Translations under genes and position numbers: made by a program | The notes under the pieces: model-generated | Databases searched by the model: none | Told to the model about the DNA's origin: nothing | What the model saw: only the letters and a program-made list of their open reading frames with translations | Shown here: piece after piece, positions 16,360 through 25,510 of the stretch | How the letters are laid out: each line of letters opens with the position of its first letter | How positions within the stretch are numbered: the stretch's first letter is position 1 | DNA from: Segatella copri | Lineage (GTDB): Bacteria; Bacteroidota; Bacteroidia; Bacteroidales; Bacteroidaceae | DNA: 64,000 bases | Assembly (NCBI RefSeq): GCF_019249795.2 | Contig: NZ_CP156891.1 | Location: forward strand, 2,946,001 to 3,010,000 | Reading direction: 5' to 3'

Positions 16360-16899
16360 GTGGAAAAGTTATCCGATATTTCTCTCGTCACGAAGGTGGT
16401 GATGCTTCATGACCGCAAGTCGTTCGACTTGCTGGTCAGGAAGTATCAGTCACCCATTCGTGGGTTCTTCCTACGGCAGACGCTGGGGGATGCGCAGCTG
16501 AGTGACGACTTGGCGCAGGATACCTTTGTGAAGGCTTATACCCATCTGTCGGGTTTCAGGGGTACAGCCAGCTTTTCCACTTGGCTTTATCGTATCGCCT
16601 ATAATGTGTGGTATGATTATACCCGCAGTTATAAGGAAACGCAGGATATCGATACGCCGGCGGTTGCCCGACAGAATGCGCAGGGAGTGAATACCGGACT
16701 GAAGATGGATTTACTCAATGCCCTGCGGATATTGAGCGAGAACGAACGTACATGCATCACGCTGCAGCTGATGGATGGTCTCTCTATAGATAAGATTGCA
16801 GAGGTGACGGGAATGGCGCAAGGCACCATTAAGTCGCATCTCTCTCGTGGAAAACAGAAACTTGCAAGTTATTTAAAAAAGAATGGTTATGACCGATAA
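16360..16899 (+). CDS. RNA polymerase ECF-type sigma-70 factor
   Basis: 179 residues. Sigma region 2 spans about 20-90 (FDLLVRKYQSPIRGFF, DDLAQDTFVKAYTHLSGFRGTASFSTWLYRIAYNVWYD) and region 4 about 120-175 (LSENERTCITLQLMDGLSIDKIAEVTGMAQGTIKSHLSRGKQKL). Start is GTG 16360; no ATG is available and the family N-terminus fits. It overlaps the next gene, which encodes a likely membrane partner, suggesting an anti-sigma pair, with the DUF6249-like gene in front. Confidence 0.92.
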   Translation: MEKLSDISLVTKVVMLHDRKSFDLLVRKYQSPIRGFFLRQTLGDAQLSDDLAQDTFVKAYTHLSGFRGTASFSTWLYRIAYNVWYDYTRSYKETQDIDTPAVARQNAQGVNTGLKMDLLNALRILSENERTCITLQLMDGLSIDKIAEVTGMAQGTIKSHLSRGKQKLASYLKKNGYDR

Positions 16900-17341
16900 G
16901 ATAAATGATAAGAAGTTGGAGAGCATGAAAGGGGAACCGTTGGCCCCTCAGGATGAAGAACTCTTACAGATGTTCTTTTCCGATTGCCAGATGTCAGAGA
17001 TTCCTGATGACGGATTCTCCGACAGGGTGATGCAGGCCTTGCCGGCTTTACCCGAAACTGGTACAGCGATGTCGCTGGTTAAGCGCCAGCGTCTGGAACA
17101 TTTATGGACGGCAGCCTGTGTGGCAGCAGGCATCATCATAGCAGTAGTCTGTCAGGGATGGGAACAGATTCAGGGGTGGCTTTTCTCTATGAAGATAGAT
17201 TTCCTCCTCTCCGGTTCGCGTGCCCTTACGCATGTGGCAGATTCCATCGCCCACTCTCAGAATCTCCTGATGGTGCTGGCTGGCTTCGTTGTCCTCATCA
17301 TGGTTTGGGGATATAATGAACTGGCTGATGCACGTCAGTAG
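16889..17341 (+). CDS. Putative anti-sigma partner, membrane protein (DUF5056-like)
   Basis: About 150 residues from ATG 16889 (ATG 16883 is an alternative). A soluble N-terminus with EELLQMFFSDCQMSEIPDDGFSDRVMQALP resembles DUF5056, followed by a membrane helix at about 72-90 (LWTAACVAAGIIIAVVCQGW) and a second at about 128-147. It begins inside the sigma gene's end, so the two are translationally coupled. There is no zinc-finger HxxxCxxC motif; the anti-sigma role is inferred from position and topology. Confidence 0.65.
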   Translation: MTDKINDKKLESMKGEPLAPQDEELLQMFFSDCQMSEIPDDGFSDRVMQALPALPETGTAMSLVKRQRLEHLWTAACVAAGIIIAVVCQGWEQIQGWLFSMKIDFLLSGSRALTHVADSIAHSQNLLMVLAGFVVLIMVWGYNELADARQ

Positions 17342-17374
17342 GCTTCTTCCCTGATATCAATTGTATGAATGATC

Positions 17375-17428
17375 AACTCTTTCTATTAGCAGAATAGTTT
17401 TTAGTGCTAATAGAAAGAGTTTTTTATT
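17375..17428 (+). terminator. Rho-independent terminator of the sigma operon
   Basis: A 17-bp stem from AACTCTTTCTATTAGCA (17375-17391) and its complement ending AAGAGTT at 17421, loop GAATAGTTTTTAG, then TTTTTATT. Confidence 0.85.
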
Positions 17429-17462
17429 ACTATAAATATCATCTTTATGCTCTTGAAATCTC

Positions 17463-17565
17463 CGTTCATCGACGCTGAACGGACATTCAACGTCGCTGAA
17501 CGGATATTCAACGTCGCTGAACGGACATTCAGCGTCGATGAACGAAGATTTAATATTGCTGAATA
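17463..17565. repeat. 21-bp tandem repeats with a 17-bp inverted repeat at the ends
   Basis: Four 21-bp units of the form TGAACGGACATTCAACGTCGC (last one diverged) run from about 17477 to 17565. CGTTCATCGACGCTGAA at 17463-17479 is the exact reverse complement of 17528-17544, and each unit holds a near-palindrome TTCANCGNCGNTGAA. The plus frame 17447-17647 reads as 7-residue repeats (AERTFNV), but no ribosome site or family supports a real gene. Confidence 0.65.
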
Positions 17566-17627
17566 TAGAAAAACAAATAGGTGCTGCTACTTTTTCAGTA
17601 GAGCACCTATGCTTATGATATCGGTTT

Positions 17628-19610
17628 CTAAAACAATTTATAGGTAGTGCGGAGCACTTTGAACTCGGTTCGGCGGTTCAGCTGGTTGCAGATTTCCTGA
17701 TGCTCCTTGCTCTGCTTCAGGATAAATTCTTCGTTGAGCACATCGCCTTCCTTGAGCCAAGGATACTTCACGGTAAGTTTCTTGCGCACATTCTTCGGCT
17801 TCTCCTTGCCGTAGCCCACAGGGGTGAGGCGCTCTTTCTCTATGCCGTGTTTTATCAGATAGTCTACTACCGATTGGGCGCGGCGCTGAGACAGATGCTT
17901 GTTATATTCGCTGTTTCCCTTGTAGTCGCAATGGGCGCTGAGTTCGATGGTAACGTGCGGGTTCTCTTTCAGCAGCGTTACCAGCTGGTCGAGGGCTGTT
18001 GTACTGGCTTCGGTAAGGGTTGCCTTGTCGAAATCGTAGAAGATGTTGTCGATGAGTACAGGGGCTGTGATGGAAGCCAGCGGGAACTGGAGCACGTATT
18101 CCTTACTCTCTTTAGCTGAATCAACCCGAAGTTCTTCCTTGTGGTTGAGGTAGCCTTTGCAGGATGCCATCACCAGGTAGTCGACATGCGGATTGATAGG
18201 GAGGACAAACGAACCGTCGCCCTTGACGGATAGTTTCCTGTTCGTTCCGTCGTTGCCTACGATTCTGACCTCTGCGGCAGGCAGTTCATAACCGTCTTTC
18301 TCGTAAACCCATCCCTTCATTGTGGTAACAATCTCCGGATTCTCGAAGGAGTAGATATGATCGTAGCCTCTTCCGTCTTTTCTGTTAGAGCAGAAGAAAC
18401 CCTGATTGTGGAGACCTTCGAAAGTCATTCCGAAGTCATCGGCTTCTGTATTCAGCGGATAGCCGGGGTGGGTGAGTTCATATTTCCGGGTGATGGAATT
18501 TACTTTGGCGATATAGATGTCGAGTCCGCCCATTCCCACATGACCGTTGCTGCTGAAGTAAAAGTCGCCGTTAGGGCGGAAGGTAGGGAACATCTCATCG
18601 CCTGGTGTGTTGATAGGTTCGCCCAGGTTCTCTACGCCGCCCAGTCCGGCAGGAGTGATGCGCACTCGCCAGATGTCGAGTCCGCCTTTTCCGCCCGGCA
18701 TGTCTGATACGAAATAGAGCCATTCGCCATCAGGGGAGATGGCTGGATGGGCAAAACAGCTGAGTGTATCTTTGCTGATTTCCAGATTCGTAGGCTTGCT
18801 CCAGGCTGCATCTGAGCGGTTGGAGGTTACTATCTGGGCTAAGCGGGGCGAAGTGGGATCGGTGGCACACTGGGTGAGGTACATCTGCTTGCCGTCTGGG
18901 GTAAAGCAGCATGCGCCCTCTTCGTAGTCGGTGTTGAGACCGGTTCCGATGGCTTCCGGCTTGCTCCATTTGCCTTTGTCGTTCTTTTCAGAGAAGAAAA
19001 TGTCGGCAGATTTCGTTCCTGTCACTCCGTTCAGGTCGCTGCCCTGGGCTTCGTTGCGGGTTGAGGTGAAATAGAGCTGACTGTAGTCATCGCTGAGGAA
19101 CATCGGCGAATAGTCGTCTCTTCGGGAGTTGAAAACATCCATCCGCTTTACCTTGTACCGGCTTCCTTCCTTCTTCCAGACTGGGGCTTTCTGTGCCGAT
19201 TCGAGTCCGTTCTTTACCAGCACGTTGTCGGGCATGGAATCGAGCAGGAATTCGAATTCCTTGGCAGCCTGTCTGTAACTTCCGTTCTTCAGGAGAAGCC
19301 GTGCGTAAGCCAGGCGGTCGTTGAGGTCTGCCTGCTTGTATCGGATGGCATTGCTGTAGGCTGCCAGTGCCTTCGGCGTACTGTTGATTTTATCATAGCA
19401 GCGTGCCATCTTCAGAGCCACCTTGCCCCGGGCAGCCCGCTCTTTGGTAGGTGTCTTGGTGTACACCTTTTTATATTGGGTTGCCGCATCGTAGTATTCG
19501 CCTAAAGAAAGATGCTTGTCTGCTTTCTTCAGGTTCTGTTCAATGCCGCAACTTATCAGAAAGAGGCAGCTGATTGCTGTTATGATTTGATAAAATCTTA
19601 TTTGTTTCAT
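17628..19610 (-). CDS. PorE-like lipoprotein (TPR, beta-propeller, CRD, OmpA domain)
   Basis: 660 residues. Lipoprotein signal with lipobox LISC (Cys at about 21). TPR-type helices span about 26-140, a PD40/WD40-like propeller about 150-400 (repeats such as YSPMFLSDDYSQLYFTSTR, HPAISPDGEWLYFVSDMPGG, FPTFRPNGDFYFSSNG), a carboxypeptidase-regulatory-like beta domain about 410-500, and an OmpA peptidoglycan-binding domain about 515-640 (IFYDFDKATLTEAS, SAHCDYKGNSEYNKHLSQRRAQSVVDYL). This four-domain order is that of PorE, a periplasmic type IX secretion component tethering the machine to peptidoglycan. Close paralogues exist, so the assignment is tentative. Six bp from topB. Confidence 0.75.
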   Translation of the reverse strand: MKQIRFYQIITAISCLFLISCGIEQNLKKADKHLSLGEYYDAATQYKKVYTKTPTKERAARGKVALKMARCYDKINSTPKALAAYSNAIRYKQADLNDRLAYARLLLKNGSYRQAAKEFEFLLDSMPDNVLVKNGLESAQKAPVWKKEGSRYKVKRMDVFNSRRDDYSPMFLSDDYSQLYFTSTRNEAQGSDLNGVTGTKSADIFFSEKNDKGKWSKPEAIGTGLNTDYEEGACCFTPDGKQMYLTQCATDPTSPRLAQIVTSNRSDAAWSKPTNLEISKDTLSCFAHPAISPDGEWLYFVSDMPGGKGGLDIWRVRITPAGLGGVENLGEPINTPGDEMFPTFRPNGDFYFSSNGHVGMGGLDIYIAKVNSITRKYELTHPGYPLNTEADDFGMTFEGLHNQGFFCSNRKDGRGYDHIYSFENPEIVTTMKGWVYEKDGYELPAAEVRIVGNDGTNRKLSVKGDGSFVLPINPHVDYLVMASCKGYLNHKEELRVDSAKESKEYVLQFPLASITAPVLIDNIFYDFDKATLTEASTTALDQLVTLLKENPHVTIELSAHCDYKGNSEYNKHLSQRRAQSVVDYLIKHGIEKERLTPVGYGKEKPKNVRKKLTVKYPWLKEGDVLNEEFILKQSKEHQEICNQLNRRTEFKVLRTTYKLF

Positions 19611-19616
19611 ATTGAT

Positions 19617-21776
19617 TTACATCTGCGAGAATGGCTGACGATATTGGCAGCCTGCCTTCCAGTTGCTGCAGCCATAGGCGGTCTTGCCCTTGATGATGAC
19701 GCCCTTGCCGCAGAGCGGACATGGTTTGCCAACCATTGGGTCGGCAGCTGGAGCCGGCTGAGCAGGAGCATTCTGAGAATCTGTATTCTGTGCTGCTGCC
19801 TTATCGGCTTTCTTGGCTGGAGCCTTTCGGGCAGCCGGTTTCTTGGCAGCCGGTTTCTTCTTGAGGTCTTCCTCTGTCATGATGGTCACTCTCCGGTTGC
19901 TGTTGTCTGACAACACATCGATGACAATCTTGTTGATCTGTTCTTTCAGTCCGTTGATGAAGTCGGCAGGATCGTAGGTCTTGTGCTCGATGTCGCGGAG
20001 TTTCTTCTCCCAGATACCGGTCAGTTCGCAACTCTTCAGCAGTTCCTCATGGATGGTGTCAATGAGTTCGATGCCTGTCGGGGTTGCCATCAGATTCTTG
20101 CGCTGGCGACGGATGTAGTGGCGCTTGAAGAGGGTCTCGATGATGCCGGCACGGGAGGAAGGTCTGCCGATTCCGTTCTCCTTCAATGCTGCACGAAGTT
20201 CTTCGTCTTCTACGAATTTACCGGCTGTCTCCATCGCACGCAGCAGGGTTGCCTCGGTATAATACTTAGGTGGCGTGGTCCATTTCTCCGTCAGGGTAGG
20301 CTGATGTTCTCCCGATTCGCCTTTTGTGAAGGATGGGAGGGTTCTTTCTTCTACCACTTCCTTCTTGGCGCCGTTTCCTGAGTCTGCGTTTCCGTTGGCG
20401 TTATCTGAAGCATCATCGTCATCTGCATTCTTTACATCCTTGGCATAGACTACTCGCCAGCCCGGTTCGAGAATCTCCTTACCGCTCACCTTGAACTCTA
20501 TCTTCTCCGGTTTCGGTCCATCTTCGTTGATGACTTCGCCCAAAACGGTGGTGGTGGAGAATTTACAGTCCGGATAGAACACGCTGATGAATCGCTTGGC
20601 GATGAGATCATAGACATTCGCCTCCATATCGGTGAGTCCGGTTGGCGGAACTCCGGTTGGGATGATGGCGTGGTGATCGGTTACCTTGCTGTTATCGAAT
20701 ACCTTCTTGCTCTTCGGCAACTTCTTGCCGGTGGCTGCGAGTTGCTGGATGAGTGGGAGGTATTTCTGCTGACTGGCTATCTTTGCCTGGCTCACACCGT
20801 TCAGAATCTGCGGACATTTCGGATAGATATCGTCGGTCAGGAACTGGGTATCTACACGAGGATAAGTGGTGTACTTCTTCTCGTAGAGACTCTGGATGAG
20901 CTTCAGCGTAATATCGGCAGAGTAGGCAAACTTCTTGTTGCAATCCACCTGTAGCGAGGTGAGGTCGTAGAGATGAGGTGGCGCCTCGTTTCCCTTCTTC
21001 TTGCTTACATCGGTAACGGTGAAGGGTTTGCCGGCGATGGTGCTGAAAGCCTTCTCGCCTTCCTCCTTGCTGGTAAACTTGCCGCTGGTTGCCGTAAACT
21101 GGGTGTCGCGATAGATGGTGGCGAGTACCCAGTAAGGTTCGGAAACGAAGTTGTCGATTTCCTTCTGGCGGTTTACGATGAGGGCAAGGGTAGGGGTCTG
21201 CACCCGACCGATGCTGAGCACCTGTCGATTCTGTCCATATTTCAATGTATAAAGTCGGGTGGCGTTCATACCGAGAATCCAGTCGCCGATGGCACGGGAA
21301 AGTCCGGCAAGATAGAGTGACTGGTATTCGGTCTGGTCTTTCAGTTCCTGGAAGCCCTGCTTGATGGCTTCATCGGTCATGGACGAAATCCACAGTCTCT
21401 TGACGGGGCATTTCGCCTGCGCTTTCTGCATCACCCATCTCTGGATAAGCTCTCCTTCCTGTCCGGCGTCACCGCAGTTGATGATGCTGTCGGCAGCCTG
21501 CATCAGTTTCTCGATGGTAGCAAACTGCTTCTTGATGCCTTCATCGTTGATGAGCTTGATACCGAATCGCTGTGGAATCATCGGCAACGCCGAAAGGCTC
21601 CAATGTTTCCACATCGGAGTATAATCATCCGGTTCCTTCAGCTCACAAAGGTGGCCGAAGGTCCATGTTACTTGGTAACCATTACCTTCCATATAACCGT
21701 CGCGTGCCGTGGTAGCCCCGATGATTCGGGCGATATCCTTAGCCACACTCGGTTTCTCTGCTATACAAACTATCAT
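19617..21776 (-). CDS. topB: DNA topoisomerase III (chromosomal copy)
   Basis: Type IA topoisomerase, 719 residues, relaxing and decatenating DNA. TOPRIM domain at the N-terminus (MIVCIAEKPSVAKDIARIIG; INCGDAGQEGELI with the acidic metal residues), catalytic tyrosine in KKYTTYPRVDTQFLTDD, then GIGRPSSRAGIIETLF. The C-terminus has a Lys/Ala-rich stretch (about 640-680) and one zinc-finger-like motif, CPLCGKG with CSNWKAGC. It precedes the porE-like gene on the minus strand. A second topB lies in the integrative element at 42586. Confidence 0.93.
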   Translation of the reverse strand: MIVCIAEKPSVAKDIARIIGATTARDGYMEGNGYQVTWTFGHLCELKEPDDYTPMWKHWSLSALPMIPQRFGIKLINDEGIKKQFATIEKLMQAADSIINCGDAGQEGELIQRWVMQKAQAKCPVKRLWISSMTDEAIKQGFQELKDQTEYQSLYLAGLSRAIGDWILGMNATRLYTLKYGQNRQVLSIGRVQTPTLALIVNRQKEIDNFVSEPYWVLATIYRDTQFTATSGKFTSKEEGEKAFSTIAGKPFTVTDVSKKKGNEAPPHLYDLTSLQVDCNKKFAYSADITLKLIQSLYEKKYTTYPRVDTQFLTDDIYPKCPQILNGVSQAKIASQQKYLPLIQQLAATGKKLPKSKKVFDNSKVTDHHAIIPTGVPPTGLTDMEANVYDLIAKRFISVFYPDCKFSTTTVLGEVINEDGPKPEKIEFKVSGKEILEPGWRVVYAKDVKNADDDDASDNANGNADSGNGAKKEVVEERTLPSFTKGESGEHQPTLTEKWTTPPKYYTEATLLRAMETAGKFVEDEELRAALKENGIGRPSSRAGIIETLFKRHYIRRQRKNLMATPTGIELIDTIHEELLKSCELTGIWEKKLRDIEHKTYDPADFINGLKEQINKIVIDVLSDNSNRRVTIMTEEDLKKKPAAKKPAARKAPAKKADKAAAQNTDSQNAPAQPAPAADPMVGKPCPLCGKGVIIKGKTAYGCSNWKAGCQYRQPFSQM

Positions 21777-21798
21777 GTTTTATTCTTATTTCTGTTTG

Positions 21799-21829
21799 CA
21801 AAGGTACAATAAAATAATGAGATAGCCAT
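21799..21829 (-). promoter_or_regulatory. Promoter of topB
   Basis: Minus-strand TACCTTTG (21799-21806) matches the -7 consensus; ATG rather than TTG sits 20 bp upstream. It is 22 bp before the topB ATG. Confidence 0.5.
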
Positions 21830-21861
21830 CATTTCGCCTCCTTTTTCTCATTGCCGGGAAT

Positions 21862-21919
21862 AAAAAAAGCCCTGTAAGGCTTGGGCACAATCTAGAACTT
21901 GTGCCTTGCCTTACAGGGC
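21862..21919 (-). terminator. Rho-independent terminator of carB
   Basis: A long stem with arms GCCCTGTAAGGC (21869) and GCCTTACAGGGC (to 21919) plus inner GGGCACAA/TTGTGCC. On the minus strand it is followed by TTTTTTTATT. The core matches the GCCCTGTAAGGGC repeat at 7649. Confidence 0.85.
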
Positions 21920-21984
21920 GTATTTTATAAATATCTGCGTAATCTTCGCAATCTGCGTGAGATAAAAATTATTCCCGCGTGCGA

Positions 21985-24900
21985 TTACTCGTACTCCTGC
22001 CAGCTCTTAATCTGCAACTGGTCCTGGCTCATTGTGCAGAATGCCTCGATGAAGGCTGAAGCCAGACGGGCATTGGTGAACAGAGGAATGTTGTGGTCGA
22101 TGGCGCCACGACGGATTCTGTAACCATTGGTCAACTCACGCTTGGTGTGATTCTTAGGGATGTTGACGATGAGGTCGAACTTGTGGTCGGCAATCATCTG
22201 CATCACGTTAGGAAGATCCTTTTGGTCCTCATCAGGCCATCCTACGGCTGTAGCCTTCACGTTGTTCTCGTTGAGGAACTTCGCTGTACCGGCTGTAGCA
22301 TAGATGGTGTAACCGTTCTTCACCAGCGCCTGTGCAGCATCGAGCAGAGAAGCCTTCTCCTTGGCACCACCGCTTGAAAGCATGATGCCCTTGTCCTTAG
22401 AAGGAATCTTGTAGCCGGTAGCAATCAATGAGTTGAGCAATGCCTCTTCGAAAGTATCACCCATACAGCCTACCTCACCGGTAGAGCTCATATCCACACC
22501 CAAAACTGGGTCGGCGTTCTGCAAGCGGGCGAATGAGAACTGGGATGCCTTCACACCCATACGGTCGATATCGAAAGCAGACTTATCCGGTTTCTGATAT
22601 GGAGCATCGAGCATGATGCGGGTAGCCGTTTCGATGAAGTTGCGCTTCAATACCTTGCTTACAAATGGGAACGAACGGGATGCACGGAGGTTACACTCGA
22701 TTACCTTTACATCACGACCCTTAGCCAGGTACTGGATATTGAAAGGACCAGAGATGTTGAGCTCCTTGGCGATGGCACGTGAAATCTTCTTGATCTGACG
22801 GGCTGTAGCGAAGGAAATCTGCTGGGCTGGGAAGGTCATGGTTGCGTCACCAGAGTGAACACCAGCATACTCTACGTGCTCTGAAATACCATACTCTACA
22901 ATCTCACCGTTCTGGGCAACACCATCGAACTCAATCTCGTTGGTCTCTGTCATAAACTGAGAGATAACTACTGGGTATTCCTTAGAAACCTCAGAAGCTG
23001 CCTCCAGGAAGCGACGCAACTCATCATCATCGTGGCAAACGTTCATGGCTGCACCGGAAAGAACGTAGGAAGGACGAACGAGAACAGGATAGCCTACCTC
23101 GTCGATGAACTTCTGGACATCCTCCATTGATGTGAGGGCGCTCCACTTAGGCTGGTCGATACCCAACTTATCGAGCATGGCAGAGAACTTACCGCGGTTC
23201 TCGGCACGGTCGATGTTGACTGGAGATGTACCCAGAATTGGCACAGACTGGCGATGAAGCTTCATAGCCAGGTTGTTTGGAATCTGACCACCCACAGAAA
23301 CAATCACGCCACGTGGTGACTCCAGGTCGATGACATCGAGTACACGCTCGAATGAAAGCTCATCGAAGTAGAGACGGTCGCACATATCGTAGTCGGTAGA
23401 TACGGTCTCCGGGTTGTAGTTGATCATGATTGACTTGTAACCCAACTTGCGGGCTGTATTGATGGCGTTTACTGAACACCAGTCGAACTCTACGGAAGAA
23501 CCGATGCGGTAAGCACCCGAACCGAGAACGATGACAGACTTCTCGTTCTTGTAGTAGTTGATGTCGTACCCCTCTACAGCGTATGTCATGTAGAGATAGT
23601 TGGTGAGGTCAGGATGCTCGCTTGCCACAGTAGGGATGCGCTTTACGGCAGGAAGAATGTTCAGCTTCTTGCGCAGGGCACGAACAGCCAGCACCTCCTT
23701 CTCCATGTTGGTATCTTTGGTCTTCAATACGAAGCGGCCAATCTGGAAGTCAGAGAAGCCCAATACCTTAGCCTCGCGCAATACCTCGGCAGGAATCTCC
23801 TCCAGAGTATTATATTCAGAAAGCTTGTGCTTGTAATCTACGATATTCTTCATGCGCTCGATGAACCAAGGATCAATCTTGGTCAACTCCTCGATGCGCT
23901 CGATGGTGTAACCTTCCTCCAAAGCCTGGGCGATGGCGAAGATACGGAGGTCGGTAGGGTTAGAAAGTTCCTCATCCAAGTTATTAAACTTGGTGTGGTC
24001 GTTGCCTACGAAACCGTGCATTCCCTGACCAATCATACGGAGACCCTTCTGGAGCATCTCCTCGAATGAACGGCCGATAGACATGATTTCGCCTACAGAC
24101 TTCATGGAAGAACCAATCTTGCGGCTTACACCGGCAAATTTGGTAAGGTCCCAACGAGGAATCTTACAGATCATATAGTCGAGTGATGGAGCCACATAAG
24201 CTGAGTTAGGAGTACCCATCTCACCAATCTGGTCGAGCGTATAACCGAGGGCAATCTTGGCAGCAACGAAGGCGAGCGGATAACCGGTAGCCTTAGATGC
24301 GAGGGCAGAAGAACGGCTCAAGCGAGCATTGATCTCGATGATACGGTAGTCGTTGGTCTCAGCATTGAAAGCATACTGGATGTTGCACTCACCCACGATG
24401 TTGAGGTGACGGACGCACTTCACGGCGATGTCCTGCAACATCTTCACCTGCTCGTCGGTAAGAGAACAGGTTGGAGCCACCACGATAGACTCACCTGTGT
24501 GAATACCCAGTGGGTCGAAGTTTTCCATAGAGGCAACGGTGAAGCAACGGTCGTTAGCATCACGGATGCACTCGAACTCAATCTCCTTCCATCCCTTCAG
24601 GCTCTCCTCAACAAGCACCTGAGGTGCGAAAGTGAAGGCAGATTCAGCAATCTCCTTAAACTCCTCTTCGGTCTTGCAGACACCAGAACCGAGACCACCC
24701 AGCGCGTAGGCAGAACGGATCATGATAGGGTAGCCGATGTTGCGTGCCGCAGCCACAGCCTCCTCCATGTTCTCGCAAGCGTGGCTTACTGGAACCTTGA
24801 GGTCAACCTTGTTAAGCTCCTTTACGAAGAGGTCGCGGTCTTCCGTGTTCATGATAGCCTCTACCGAAGTACCCAACACATCCACACCATACTCCTTGAG

Positions 24901-25218
24901 CACACCGTTGAGGTAAAGTTCTGTACCAACGTTCAAACCCGTCTGTCCACCCCAAGCCAGCATGATGCCATCTGGGCGCTCCTTCTTGATAATTTCAGTT
25001 ACAAAAAAAGGTGTCACCGGCAAGAAATAAACCTTGTCAGCAATACCTTCACTTGTCTGAATTGTAGCAACGTTTGGATTAATGAGGACGGAACTAATAC
25101 CCTCCTCGCGCAAAGCCTTGAGAGCCTGCGAACCGGAATAGTCAAACTCACCTGCCTGGCCGATCTTCAAAGCACCGGAACCCAGAACGAGGACTTTCTT
25201 AAGCTGTTTCTTCATCAT
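21985..25218 (-). CDS. carB: Carbamoyl-phosphate synthase large subunit
   Basis: Makes carbamoyl phosphate from bicarbonate, ATP and glutamine-derived ammonia for pyrimidines and arginine. 1077 residues with two ATP-grasp synthetase halves: first half with GSGALKIGQAGEFDYSGSQA and SAYALGGLGSG, second with VLGSGAYRIGSSVEFDWCSVNA and RPSYVLSGAAMNV, then an MGS-like allosteric domain at about 935-1077 (GIMLSSGGAKEKASLLDAAQ). The LKIGQAGEFDYSGSQA signature resembles the eukaryotic-like carB clade. Either of two ATGs (25218, 25215) can start. No carA is adjacent; the gene has its own promoter and terminator. Confidence 0.95.
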   Translation of the reverse strand: MMKKQLKKVLVLGSGALKIGQAGEFDYSGSQALKALREEGISSVLINPNVATIQTSEGIADKVYFLPVTPFFVTEIIKKERPDGIMLAWGGQTGLNVGTELYLNGVLKEYGVDVLGTSVEAIMNTEDRDLFVKELNKVDLKVPVSHACENMEEAVAAARNIGYPIMIRSAYALGGLGSGVCKTEEEFKEIAESAFTFAPQVLVEESLKGWKEIEFECIRDANDRCFTVASMENFDPLGIHTGESIVVAPTCSLTDEQVKMLQDIAVKCVRHLNIVGECNIQYAFNAETNDYRIIEINARLSRSSALASKATGYPLAFVAAKIALGYTLDQIGEMGTPNSAYVAPSLDYMICKIPRWDLTKFAGVSRKIGSSMKSVGEIMSIGRSFEEMLQKGLRMIGQGMHGFVGNDHTKFNNLDEELSNPTDLRIFAIAQALEEGYTIERIEELTKIDPWFIERMKNIVDYKHKLSEYNTLEEIPAEVLREAKVLGFSDFQIGRFVLKTKDTNMEKEVLAVRALRKKLNILPAVKRIPTVASEHPDLTNYLYMTYAVEGYDINYYKNEKSVIVLGSGAYRIGSSVEFDWCSVNAINTARKLGYKSIMINYNPETVSTDYDMCDRLYFDELSFERVLDVIDLESPRGVIVSVGGQIPNNLAMKLHRQSVPILGTSPVNIDRAENRGKFSAMLDKLGIDQPKWSALTSMEDVQKFIDEVGYPVLVRPSYVLSGAAMNVCHDDDELRRFLEAASEVSKEYPVVISQFMTETNEIEFDGVAQNGEIVEYGISEHVEYAGVHSGDATMTFPAQQISFATARQIKKISRAIAKELNISGPFNIQYLAKGRDVKVIECNLRASRSFPFVSKVLKRNFIETATRIMLDAPYQKPDKSAFDIDRMGVKASQFSFARLQNADPVLGVDMSSTGEVGCMGDTFEEALLNSLIATGYKIPSKDKGIMLSSGGAKEKASLLDAAQALVKNGYTIYATAGTAKFLNENNVKATAVGWPDEDQKDLPNVMQMIADHKFDLIVNIPKNHTKRELTNGYRIRRGAIDHNIPLFTNARLASAFIEAFCTMSQDQLQIKSWQEYE

Positions 25219-25325
25219 TAAATATAACTATAAGTTTGTTCTTTATATGTCTTGGTATTTATGTTTTTAGCAACTAAACTGCATTTGCGTTAGTTCACAA
25301 ATGGTAGACACACTATTTCTAGATG

Positions 25326-25356
25326 CAAAGTTACGCTATTTATTTGATTATTCCAA
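25326..25356 (-). promoter_or_regulatory. Consensus promoter of carB
   Basis: Minus-strand TTG (25354-25356), 20 bp, TAACTTTG (25326-25333). Exact Bacteroidetes consensus, about 108 bp before the ATG, leaving a leader of about 100 nt. Confidence 0.8.
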
Positions 25357-25439
25357 ATTTTCTGCAATTCTTTACAGTTAAATAACATCAAATCTCATAA
25401 TTTCTTCCCTAAAATCTTTTATTATTACTATTTTTTTGT

Positions 25440-25447
25440 TACTTTTG
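25440..25447 (+). promoter_or_regulatory. -7 box of lutABC
   Basis: TACTTTTG matches TAnnTTTG, 63 bp before the lutA ATG. The -33 position has TTT in place of TTG. Confidence 0.5.
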
Positions 25448-25510
25448 CAGCGGCTTTTAGTCATGTATAAAAAGAATAAACAAATAGCAAACAAGATAAA
25501 TATAACAACA

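Noticed and set aside
17463..17565. CRISPR array
   Set aside because: 21-bp units abut without spacers.
17447..17647. A 66-residue heptad-repeat protein
   Set aside because: It is a by-product of the 21-bp array; there is no ribosome site, family or promoter, and it runs into the convergent porE-like gene.
24406..25221. Long open frame opposite carB
   Set aside because: Antisense to a complete carB with no ribosome site or recognisable domain; a codon-bias shadow.
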